This document shows, piece after piece, positions 1 through 5,638 of a stretch of 5,666 nt of DNA. The notes under the pieces were generated by a model that was not told the DNA's origin, did not search any database, and saw only the letters and a program-made list of their open reading frames with translations. Every line of letters begins with the position of its first letter. Position 1 is the first letter of the stretch. The translations under genes and the position numbers were made by a program. The DNA comes from Caldifarciminota bacterium (GTDB lineage: Bacteria > Hydrothermota > Tepidihabitantia > Tepidihabitantales > Tepidihabitantaceae), in NCBI GenBank assembly GCA_016935775.1, contig JAFGQF010000179.1, forward strand, positions 1 through 5,666, in the 5' to 3' direction.

Positions 1-372
1 CCGGTCGCGGGAATCGTCTACAAGCTCGACCTGCGGCTGGGCCAGACGCTCGTGGCCGGCGACAACACCAGCGTCATCCTCGGCCGGCCCGGGTACCAGG
101 TTCGGCTCTACGTCGAGAGCTTCTGGCTCGACCGCGTGCGCGAGGGCACGCGGTTCCGGCTGCGCGATGCCGAGTCGCTCGAGGAGATCGGGACCGCGAC
201 GGTGGTCCGGCGCGCGCCTTACCTCGGGACCCGGCAGGTGCGCACCGAGGACAACCGGGTGCGGCTCGACGTCGAGGTGCAGGAGGTGATTGCCGAGCTG
301 GCCGGCGCGACGCGGGAGCTGCCGATCGGCCTGTACGTGCTGGCCGAGCTGGAAGGGAGCGAACTGCGATGA
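1..372 (+). CDS. C-terminal fragment of a probable HlyD-type periplasmic adaptor (membrane fusion protein)
   Basis: The reading frame is open from the first base of the window to a TGA at 370-372, so the gene begins upstream and only its last 123 residues are visible. The fragment opens with PVAGIVYKLDLRLGQTLVAG, which resembles the second half of the lipoyl/barrel-sandwich domain of HlyD-family adaptors (P-x-x-G-x-V followed by a hydrophobic stretch and GQTL-x-x-G). A beta-rich segment follows (YQVRLYVESFWLDRVREGTR) that fits the adjoining beta-barrel domain. Such adaptors link an inner-membrane transporter, ABC or RND, to an outer-membrane channel in the periplasm. A GTG at position 52 could be read as a start, but it lies inside the conserved motif and is internal. 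The stop overlaps the next ATG (ATGA, 369-372), so the two genes are probably cotranscribed. The assignment rests on a short fragment; the transporter partner would lie outside the window. Confidence 0.6.
   Translation, partial: PVAGIVYKLDLRLGQTLVAGDNTSVILGRPGYQVRLYVESFWLDRVREGTRFRLRDAESLEEIGTATVVRRAPYLGTRQVRTEDNRVRLDVEVQEVIAELAGATRELPIGLYVLAELEGSELR
353..359 (+). promoter_or_regulatory. Ribosome binding site for the DUF523-DUF1722 gene
   Basis: AAGGGAG lies inside the end of the adaptor coding region, 9 bases before the ATG at 369 and 12 before the in-frame ATG at 372. The spacing favours 369 as the start, although both ATGs are adjacent (ATGATG) and would differ by only one residue. Confidence 0.5.
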
Positions 373-1343
373 TGGGTTTCCCGGTTCCGCGGGTGGTGTT
401 CAGCCGATGCCTGACGTTCGACAACTGCCGGTACAACGGCCAGATAATCGCCAGCGAGGCGGTCGAGCAGTTCAGGCGGGTGCTGGACTGCGTCACGCCC
501 TGCCCGGAGACCGATATCGGGCTCGGGATACCGCGCGACTCGATAAGGATGGTGAAGCGCGGCGAGGGACTGCGGCTGGTCCAGCCCGCGACCGGGCGCG
601 ACGTGACCGATGAGATGCGCAGCTGGACGCGCGACTTCCTCGACAACCTCGGGCCGGTGGACGGTTTCGTGCTCAAGGGCCGGAGCCCGAGCTGCGGCCT
701 GTTTGACGTGAAGCTGTTCGGCGAGACGTCGAAGGGCAGCGCGCTGCCGGGCCGGATTGCCGGGATGTTCGGCGCAGCGGTGCTCGAGCGGTTTCCGAAC
801 CTGCCAATCGAGGACGAGGGCCGGCTGACCAACTTCAGCATCCGCGAGCATTTCCTGACCCGGGTGTACGTTTCGGCCCGGTTCCGGGAGCTGGCGGCGA
901 AGCCGGCGATGGCCGGGCTGGTGAAGTTCCAGGCCGAGAACAAGCTGCTCTTGATGGCCTATAACCAGGCGCGGATGCGGGAACTGGGCCGGGTCGTCGC
1001 CAACCCGGACAAGCTGCCGGTGGCCGAAGTGTTCCGGCGCTACGCCGAGGTCCTGCCACAGGCGTTCGCGAAGCAGCCGCGCCACACGTCGGCGATCAAC
1101 GTGCTCCAGCACGCGGCCGGGTATTTCAAGGACCGGGTGAGCGCCGCGGAGAAGCGGTTCTTCTCATCGGCGCTCGCCAGCTACCGCGACGGCAAGGTCC
1201 CGCTGAGCGTGCCCCAGAGCATCATCCGGGCGTTGGTCGCGCGGTTCGGCGAGAAGTACCTCGAACAGCAGACCTTCTTCACGCCCTATCCCGAGGCGCT
1301 GCAGTTCATCAGCGACTCGGGCAAGGGGCGCCGGACGGACTGA
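369..1343 (+). CDS. DUF523-DUF1722 fusion protein (TudS-like desulfidase domain plus YbgA domain)
   Basis: This 324-residue protein has two domains. Residues about 7-150 match DUF523, the family of the Fe-S enzyme TudS (thiouracil desulfidase). Visible hallmarks are SRCL (Cys14), CRYNG (Cys20), TPCPE (Cys45) followed by GLGIPR, and KGRSPSCG (Cys109). Cys14, Cys45 and Cys109 sit where the three cluster-binding cysteines of TudS-like proteins are expected. Residues about 158-315 match DUF1722/YbgA: REHFLTRVY, VKFQAENKLLLMAYNQ, a histidine-bearing helix (RHTSAINVLQHAAGYFKD), then VPLSVPQSIIRALVARF and QTFFTPYPEAL near the end. Length and domain order are normal for the fused family; E. coli YbgA has only the second domain. 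The cellular substrate is unknown. The start overlaps the adaptor stop by 4 bases and the end overlaps uvsE by one base (TGATG), implying translational coupling with a UV-repair enzyme. The family call is secure; the desulfidase activity is inferred. Confidence 0.88.
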   Translation: MMGFPVPRVVFSRCLTFDNCRYNGQIIASEAVEQFRRVLDCVTPCPETDIGLGIPRDSIRMVKRGEGLRLVQPATGRDVTDEMRSWTRDFLDNLGPVDGFVLKGRSPSCGLFDVKLFGETSKGSALPGRIAGMFGAAVLERFPNLPIEDEGRLTNFSIREHFLTRVYVSARFRELAAKPAMAGLVKFQAENKLLLMAYNQARMRELGRVVANPDKLPVAEVFRRYAEVLPQAFAKQPRHTSAINVLQHAAGYFKDRVSAAEKRFFSSALASYRDGKVPLSVPQSIIRALVARFGEKYLEQQTFFTPYPEALQFISDSGKGRRTD

Positions 1344-2254
1344 TGCGGGTCGGCTACCCGTGCATTAACCGGTCGGTCGGCTGCACCGGCAACCACACTT
1401 TCCGGCTGGCGTCGTATACCGACGCCCGGTTGGTCGAAACGGTCGGGCAGAACCTAGACTGCCTGGAAAGGATGCTCGAGTTCAACCGCGGGCACGGCCT
1501 GCTCGGCTTCCGCATCAGCTCGGACCTGGTGCCGTTCGCCTCGCACCCGGTGTGCCGGTTCGACTGGCAGGGTCGTTTCCGTGACCGGTTGCGGAAGCTC
1601 GGCCGATTCGCCCGGCGCCACCGGATGCGGGTGTCAATGCACCCGGACCAGTTCATCGTGCTCAATTCGCCCGACCGGGCGGTGTTCGAGCGCAGCCGGG
1701 CCGAACTGCGCTACCACGCCGAGGTGCTGGACCTGATGGGGCTGGAACTGTCCGCCCGCATCCAGCTCCACGTCGGCGGGGTCTACGGTGACAAGCCAGC
1801 CGCCATCCGGCGGTTTGCGGAGCGCTTCCGGATGCTGGAGCCGGCGACCCGGCGGCGGCTGGCGGTCGAGAACGACGACCGGCTGTTCGGCGTCGCGGAT
1901 TGCCTGGAGGTCAGCCAACTGGCCCGAGTGCCGGTGGTGTTCGACAGTTTCCACCACCAGCTCAACAACCGGGGCGAGGGAGTCGGCGCGGCGCTGGCCG
2001 CCTGCGCCCGGACCTGGCTCCGGCGCGACGGGCCGCCGATGGTTGACTACTCGTCCCAGCAGCCCGGCGCGCGCCCGGGCCGGCACGCGGAGACCATTGA
2101 ACCCAAGCACTTCCGGCGGTTCCTGCGGGCCACCCGGGAGACCGACTTCGACCTGATGCTCGAAATCAAGGACAAGGAAGCGAGCGCGCTGCGGGCTCTG
2201 CGGGCGGCGGCCCGCGACCCGCGGCTCGTGACCGGCAAGGAGGCGACAGGATGA
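1343..2254 (+). CDS. uvsE: UV damage endonuclease, UvsE/UVDE family
   Basis: This 303-residue protein is a full-length bacterial UVDE, a metal-dependent TIM-barrel endonuclease that nicks DNA immediately 5' of cyclobutane dimers, 6-4 photoproducts and some abasic sites, starting alternative excision repair. Family motifs appear in order: VGYPCIN (3-9), FRISSDLVPFASH (56-68), SMHPDQF (98-104), HVGGVYGDK (143-151), VENDD (175-179), FDSFHHQ (200-206), DYSSQ (235-239), RHAE (247-250) and LMLEIKDKE (271-279). Likely metal ligands are His100, His143, Glu176, Asp201, His204, His248 and Glu274. Where the Thermus enzyme is reported to have a modified Lys and a His, this protein appears to read Met233 and Asp235. 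The ATG at 1343 gives the standard N-terminus. Its ribosome site is weak (AAGGGG at 1323-1328, or GGA at 1337-1339), and the TGATG overlap with the preceding stop suggests re-initiation after the upstream gene. Confidence 0.93.
   Translation: MRVGYPCINRSVGCTGNHTFRLASYTDARLVETVGQNLDCLERMLEFNRGHGLLGFRISSDLVPFASHPVCRFDWQGRFRDRLRKLGRFARRHRMRVSMHPDQFIVLNSPDRAVFERSRAELRYHAEVLDLMGLELSARIQLHVGGVYGDKPAAIRRFAERFRMLEPATRRRLAVENDDRLFGVADCLEVSQLARVPVVFDSFHHQLNNRGEGVGAALAACARTWLRRDGPPMVDYSSQQPGARPGRHAETIEPKHFRRFLRATRETDFDLMLEIKDKEASALRALRAAARDPRLVTGKEATG
2237..2243 (+). promoter_or_regulatory. Strong ribosome binding site for the secreted-protein gene
   Basis: AAGGAGG lies within the last codons of uvsE, 7 bases before the ATG at 2251. 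It is the best Shine-Dalgarno sequence in the window and fixes that start. The ATG also overlaps the uvsE stop as ATGA. Confidence 0.7.
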
Positions 2255-3807
2255 AAAAGGCAACCTGCCTGCTGGTGGTGCTGGTGGTGGCGCGGGCGCC
2301 GGCCGAGAGCCGGGCACCGCTGCTGGAGAATGTCTGTAACTCGGCGGGCGCGCCGGGCGGGACCGCGGTGGTGAACGCCGACGTATCGGACGCGGGCGGC
2401 TGGGCGACCAGCGCCCGGCTGCACTGGTCCACCGACAACCAGGCGACATGGACCGAAGCGCCGATGAGCCGGGTCGGCGAGCCGGGGTTTGACAGCACCT
2501 TCGCCGCAAGCTTCGGGCTGCCGGGCGCGGGTACGGCCTGGTACTTTGTCAGCGCCGACAACGGCCGCGAGTACGGCACCCAGGCGCCGTTCAACTCGGG
2601 CAACACCTGGCCGCCGGGCGACAACCTGCTGGCCCGGGCCGCGCTTGACGACACCGGCGACACCAATAACGGCGAGGGGCCGTTCCTCGACCTGACCGGC
2701 GCGTTCGTCGGCCGGTCCGGGGACCGGTTCTACTGCGCGCTGACCAACAACGGCGGCGGGTGGCCGACGTCGGGCGGAATCCTCAAGTGGTACGCCTACT
2801 CGTTCGGGTTCTCCAACCCGGAGGCGCCGTCGGATTCCTGGGTGTTCGGACCGATCTACGTCAGCGCGTGGCCGGTGATGGAACACGGGCTCTATGCCAT
2901 CAACCGCTACACCGGCGAGACGCCCGAGCGCATCGGCGACATCCAGCGTCACACCGACGGCAACCGGCTGACGATGAGTTGCCTGTTATCGGACCTTACC
3001 GGCGATTCGCGGTTCGGGCCCTGGCCCAACAGCTCCGGCTGGCTCTGGGTCGGGGCGACGACGCTGGCAATCACCACCAGCGGTTCATCCACCCGCGACA
3101 CCACCTTCCCGGGCCGGGTCCACCTTGACCGGACGCCGAGTTTCGTCATCAACCAGAGCAACGCGCCGGTGTTGACGCGGGCCCGGGTCCTGCCCGATAC
3201 CGGCACCGCCGATACCAGCTTCTGGTTCAATGTCAGCTACTCGGACGCGGACTCGAACCTGCCGGTGGCGCGGAGGGTGGTGGTGGACGACACCATCAGC
3301 TTCGACCTGCAGCCCAGCAACCACCGTTACTGGCAGAGCGTATCCTACAGCGCGTACCGGTCCGGGTTCGAGCCCGGGCAGCACCGGGCCAGGTTCGTGT
3401 TCAACGATGGGATGGCCGAGGTGACCGCCGACACCGGGTTCTTCGTCACCGGGCTGGCGGTCACTGAGAGTGACGAGTTTCGGATGATGAGTGACGAATG
3501 CCGGATGGCAGCGCGGCCCAACCCGTTCACGAGGACAACCGCTATCAGCTTGCAGCTCACGGCTGACAGCCCGGACCGGGTGGACATCTTCGACGCGACC
3601 GGCCGGCTGGTCCGCCGCCTGGCCGCAAGCCGTCAGCCGTCTGCTGCCGGCTCCTTCCTCTGGGACGGGCGTGATTGCCGGGGACAGGTGCTCAACGCCG
3701 GGGTGTACTTCGCGCGGGTGATGTCTGCCGGGGACACGATCCCGGATTCGGAGAACCGAACGCGGGTCATGTCCCCATTTGGCCTGCGGCTGGTCAAGAC
3801 GCGCTAG
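2251..3807 (+). CDS. Exported beta-rich protein with FlgD-like/type IX-like C-terminal domain, function unknown
   Basis: This 518-residue protein starts with a short signal peptide: MKKAT, then the hydrophobic CLLVVLVV, then a small-residue region (ARAPAES). Residues about 24-105 look like an Ig/Fn3-type beta domain (LHWSTDNQATW, ...TAWYFVSADNG). Residues about 120-300 are a second beta-rich region with many Trp, Tyr and Gly. Residues about 305-400 form another Ig-like domain (ARVLPDTGTADTSFWFNVSY, ..., RFVFNDG). Residues about 421-518 form the C-terminal domain: RPNPF, TAISL, VDIFDATGRLVRRL, WDGRD, LNAGVYFARV and a final RLVKTR. This pattern is shared by FlgD Ig-like and type IX sorting domains, so cell-surface or extracellular location is likely. 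No catalytic motif was recognised. Residues about 406-420, 433-440, 459-466 and 494-509 are encoded by DNA that looks like dispersed repeats, described separately. It overlaps uvsE by 4 bases and ends the plus-strand block. Confidence 0.8.
   Translation: MKKATCLLVVLVVARAPAESRAPLLENVCNSAGAPGGTAVVNADVSDAGGWATSARLHWSTDNQATWTEAPMSRVGEPGFDSTFAASFGLPGAGTAWYFVSADNGREYGTQAPFNSGNTWPPGDNLLARAALDDTGDTNNGEGPFLDLTGAFVGRSGDRFYCALTNNGGGWPTSGGILKWYAYSFGFSNPEAPSDSWVFGPIYVSAWPVMEHGLYAINRYTGETPERIGDIQRHTDGNRLTMSCLLSDLTGDSRFGPWPNSSGWLWVGATTLAITTSGSSTRDTTFPGRVHLDRTPSFVINQSNAPVLTRARVLPDTGTADTSFWFNVSYSDADSNLPVARRVVVDDTISFDLQPSNHRYWQSVSYSAYRSGFEPGQHRARFVFNDGMAEVTADTGFFVTGLAVTESDEFRMMSDECRMAARPNPFTRTTAISLQLTADSPDRVDIFDATGRLVRRLAASRQPSAAGSFLWDGRDCRGQVLNAGVYFARVMSAGDTIPDSENRTRVMSPFGLRLVKTR
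3466..3510 (+). repeat. TGACGAATGCCG-type dispersed repeat read in frame within the secreted protein
   Basis: This segment is built from imperfect TGACGA/GGATGA-like units (tgacgagtttcggatgatg, then agtgacgaatgccggatgg). It encodes residues 406-420, ESDEFRMMSDECRMA, a hydrophilic Met/Cys-bearing stretch unlike the rest of the protein. It falls exactly in the linker between the third beta domain (ending FFVTGLAV) and the C-terminal domain (starting ARPNPF). The 12-mer tgacgaatgccg at 3492-3503 recurs on the same strand at 4653-4664 in the noncoding spacer. It does not shift the frame. Confidence 0.65.
3552..3570 (+). repeat. Left arm of an inverted repeat pair inside the C-terminal domain
   Basis: gcagctcacggctgacagc at this position matches the reverse complement of 3629-3647 at 16 of 19 bases, counted by hand. 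It sits within the stretch encoding SLQLTADS (residues 433-440), a beta strand and turn of the sorting-like domain. Upstream bases (gctatcagctt) continue the CAGCT-rich character. Confidence 0.5.
3629..3647 (-). repeat. Right arm of the inverted repeat pair inside the C-terminal domain
   Basis: gccgtcagccgtctgctgc is an inverted, 16-of-19 match to 3552-3570. It is read in another relative frame and encodes part of SRQPSAA (residues 460-466), in the loop before WDGRD. The arms are 58 bases apart, so the mRNA could pair between them. Confidence 0.5.
3730..3776 (+). repeat. REP-like 47-base palindrome within the 3' end of the secreted-protein gene
   Basis: The outer stem pairs 3730-3744 (ggggacacgatcccg) with 3763-3776 (cgggtcatgtcccc): 13 base pairs with one mismatch (3737/3769) and one bulged base (3740). 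After a 2x2 internal loop, an inner stem pairs ttcgg (3747-3751) with ccgaa (3756-3760) around an AGAA tetraloop. That gives 18 pairs in 47 bases. The GGGGACA...TGTCCCC ends resemble short palindromic repeats common in environmental genomes. The element is translated as residues about 494-509 (GDTIPDSENRTRVMSP), between GVYFARV and the final RLVKTR strand. The stop codon is 29 bases further on. Only ATTT follows the stem, so an intrinsic terminator role is weakly supported, but a 3'-end mRNA-stabilising role is possible. Confidence 0.7.
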
Positions 3808-3828
3808 TGCTCGGCCGGCGGCCGCCGA

Positions 3829-4617
3829 TCAGAGCCGGTAGAGGTCGGTGCGGCGGTCGTCGAGCAAGTGGTTGCGGGGGGTGGCGAGTTTGTCGAGGGC
3901 CCGCTCGGGCTCGATGTCAATCACCGGCAGTTCTTCGGAGTCCATCCCGGCACGGTAGAGCAACCGGCCCCGCGGCTCGACGATCTGGCTGAGGCCGGTG
4001 AACGCCAGCGTCCGGTCGCCGAGGGTCTCGGTGCCGGTTCGGTTGGCCAGCACCCAGAAGACGCGGTTCTCGGCAGAGCGGGTGAGCGTCATCCACTGGG
4101 CGTAGTCGAGCACGAGGTTGGCCGGGTGGCAGACCACCTGGCAGCCGGCCAGCGCGAGCGAGCGGGCCGGTTCCGGGAAGATGTAGTCGAAGCAGACCAG
4201 CATCCCGACCTTTACCGAGCCGACCTCGAATACCGGGAAGCCGGTGTCTCCCGGGTCGAAGATGTCTTTTTCGTCGAGGAAGAGGTGGGACTTGCGGTAG
4301 GTGTTGACTCTGCCTTCGGGTGTGAACAGCACGGCCGAGTTGAATATCCTGGAGCCGGCGCGTTCGGCCAGGCCGGCGACCACCGCGAGGTTGCGGCGCG
4401 CGCAGACCGCGGCCAGCCGGCGGCAGGTCGGGCCGGACGGCACTTCCTCGGCGTACCGCTCGAGCTCGGCCCGGTCGCGTAACAGGTAGCCGGTGGTGCA
4501 GAGTTCGGGCAGGACGACGAGGTCGGCCCGGGCGCGGCCGAGCGCGGTTTCGATGCGGGCGAGGTTGTGCTCCGGGTCGTGGAACTTCGGTTCGAACTGG
4601 TAGAACCCGAGTCGCAT
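3829..4617 (-). CDS. Nitrilase-superfamily carbon-nitrogen hydrolase
   Basis: This 262-residue cytoplasmic enzyme has the length and layout of a single-domain nitrilase/omega-amidase-like protein, which hydrolyses amide or nitrile C-N bonds through a cysteine thioester. The catalytic triad is visible: Glu38 in VVLPELCTTGY, Lys109 in TYRKSHLF and Cys142 in GMLVCFDYIFPE. Supporting features are the N-terminal strand MRLGFYQFEP, IFNSAVLFTPEG (91-102), DIFDPGD (118-124), CHPANLV (163-169), the conserved ENRVFWVLANRTGTE (183-197) and a late GLSQIVEPRG block. The natural substrate cannot be told from sequence. The ATG at 4617 gives the family N-terminus, but no Shine-Dalgarno sequence precedes it; the bases just upstream (TTTCTCCTG in gene orientation) are pyrimidine-rich and lead directly into the repeat-filled spacer. 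It follows the YitT-like gene on the same strand after 153 bases. Its stop faces the secreted-protein stop across 21 bases. Confidence 0.9.
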   Translation of the reverse strand: MRLGFYQFEPKFHDPEHNLARIETALGRARADLVVLPELCTTGYLLRDRAELERYAEEVPSGPTCRRLAAVCARRNLAVVAGLAERAGSRIFNSAVLFTPEGRVNTYRKSHLFLDEKDIFDPGDTGFPVFEVGSVKVGMLVCFDYIFPEPARSLALAGCQVVCHPANLVLDYAQWMTLTRSAENRVFWVLANRTGTETLGDRTLAFTGLSQIVEPRGRLLYRAGMDSEELPVIDIEPERALDKLATPRNHLLDDRRTDLYRL

Positions 4618-4770
4618 CAGGAGAAAGGGATGAGGGATGAACTGAGAACGAATGACGAATGCCGAAGTCCCAATGACAAGCGAATACTAGGATGGGGGAT
4701 GAGAGATGAGGGGCGAGCACGGACCGGACCCGCACCCTTGGACCCTGGAATCCTCGGACCCTTTCTCATG
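4618..4770. repeat. Spacer between the YitT-like and nitrilase-like genes, filled with low-complexity dispersed repeats
   Basis: Two repeat-like parts are visible. From 4621 to about 4714 the plus strand is a string of GGATGAGGGATGA, AACGAATGACGAATGCCG and GGGATGAGAGATGAGG units. It contains the 12-mer tgacgaatgccg (4653-4664) that is also embedded in the secreted-protein gene. From about 4722 to 4766 there is a second, GGACC-based run (ggaccggaccc, ttggaccctgg, tcggaccc). No promoter, terminator hairpin or small gene was recognised, and the region lies where the ribosome binding site of the nitrilase-like gene would be expected. Confidence 0.6.
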
Positions 4771-5628
4771 CTATGTCCTCGCCCGGAAACCTTCGCCGAG
4801 CACTTCGTAGACGTCGGTGATGACGATGAAGGCGCGCGGGTCGATGGCGCGGGCGATTTCGCGGGCCCGGATGACCTCGCGCTTGGACATCACCGAGAAG
4901 ACCATTTGCCGGGGCTTGCCGGAGTGGCCGCCCTCGGCCTCGAGCAGGGTCGCGCCCCGGTTCATCGTCGCGGTGATGGCGCGCGAGATGCCGACCGCCG
5001 AGTCGGAAATGATGAACATCGCCCGGGTGTAGCTCAGACCTTCAAGCACGAGGTCGATGGCCCGGGTCTGGAGGTAGAGGTTGAGGTAGCCGTAGAGCGC
5101 GAGTTCGAAGTTGCCGAAGGCCAGGCCCGAGGCCGAGATGATCACGGCGTCCACCAGCAGGATGGCCGTACCGGTCGAGAGGTTCGAGCGCCGGCTGATG
5201 AGCTGGCCGATGATGTCCGACCCGCCGGTCGAGCCGCCGCCCCGGAAGACCAGGCCGAGCCCGCCGCCGAGCAGCAGCCCGCCGAACACGCAGGCGAGGA
5301 TCGGGTTGTCGGTCGCCTTGCCGAGCGGCAGGGCGTAGCCGAACAGGTCGATGAGCCCGGAGGAGATGATGATGCCGAGGACCGATTTGACACCGTAACT
5401 CTTGCCCAGCACCCGGATGCCGATGATGAACAGCGGGACGTTGAGGATGACGATGACCAGCCCGACCGGCGTGCGGAAGAAGTGGTTGAGGATCATCGCA
5501 ACGCCGCCGGCGCCGCCGGGCACGATGCGGTGGGGTATGAGGAAGAGCGTGTAGGCGAGGGCCATCAGCGCCGACCCGCTCGTGATCAGCAGGACGTCGA
5601 GCAGCAGCCGGGTGGCTTGCCTGCGCAT
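4771..5628 (-). CDS. YitT-family membrane protein (DUF161/YitT plus C-terminal DUF2179)
   Basis: This 285-residue protein has hydrophobic, probably membrane-spanning segments at about residues 9-30, 55-72, 82-100, 110-128 and 155-172. They include the family signatures IPHRIVPGGAGGVAMIL (31-47) and, in the second half, RGGGSTGGSDIIGQLI (129-144), an internal repeat of the Gly-rich motif typical of YitT proteins. The soluble C-terminus (about 205-280) is DUF2179: RGATLLEAEGGHSGKPRQM, SKREVIRAREIARAIDPRAF and DVYEVLGEGF. The family is widespread, sits in the inner membrane and has no settled biochemical function; transport has been suggested. The ATG at 5628 is the first usable start, because an in-frame TGA lies seven codons upstream. 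No Shine-Dalgarno sequence is evident (CTCTGGC precedes the ATG). The gene is upstream of the nitrilase-like gene on the same strand, but 153 bases of repeats make cotranscription uncertain. Confidence 0.88.
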   Translation of the reverse strand: MRRQATRLLLDVLLITSGSALMALAYTLFLIPHRIVPGGAGGVAMILNHFFRTPVGLVIVILNVPLFIIGIRVLGKSYGVKSVLGIIISSGLIDLFGYALPLGKATDNPILACVFGGLLLGGGLGLVFRGGGSTGGSDIIGQLISRRSNLSTGTAILLVDAVIISASGLAFGNFELALYGYLNLYLQTRAIDLVLEGLSYTRAMFIISDSAVGISRAITATMNRGATLLEAEGGHSGKPRQMVFSVMSKREVIRAREIARAIDPRAFIVITDVYEVLGEGFRART

Positions 5629-5638
5629 GCCAGAGTGT

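Noticed and set aside
52..372. GTG at position 52 as the start of a small 106-residue gene.
   Set aside because: The open frame continues to the window edge and the conserved adaptor motif lies upstream of this codon.
219..1112. Long open frames on the minus strand opposite the DUF523-DUF1722 gene (297 and 289 residues at 74-1112).
   Set aside because: They are Arg/Pro/Ala/His-rich, show no recognisable motif and lie antisense to a gene with clear domains; they are a by-product of high GC content.
1634..2952. Long minus-strand frames opposite uvsE and the secreted-protein gene (291 and 301 residues).
   Set aside because: Low-complexity Arg/Pro/Val-rich composition and no ribosome site; the plus-strand proteins have conserved motifs throughout.
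3812..3827. GC-rich palindromes between the convergent stop codons (cggcc-ggc-ggccg hairpin at 3812-3824; 12-base palindrome at 3816-3827), considered as a bidirectional terminator.
   Set aside because: The stem is only 5 base pairs, there is no T-run on either strand, and such short palindromes are expected by chance in GC-rich DNA.
3868..4482. A 204-residue plus-strand open frame opposite the nitrilase-like gene.
   Set aside because: It is a shadow of the minus-strand gene, which has an intact Glu-Lys-Cys triad.
4621..4770. Repeat-filled spacer considered as a CRISPR array.
   Set aside because: There are no uniform direct repeats separated by unique spacers of constant length; the units are degenerate and irregular.
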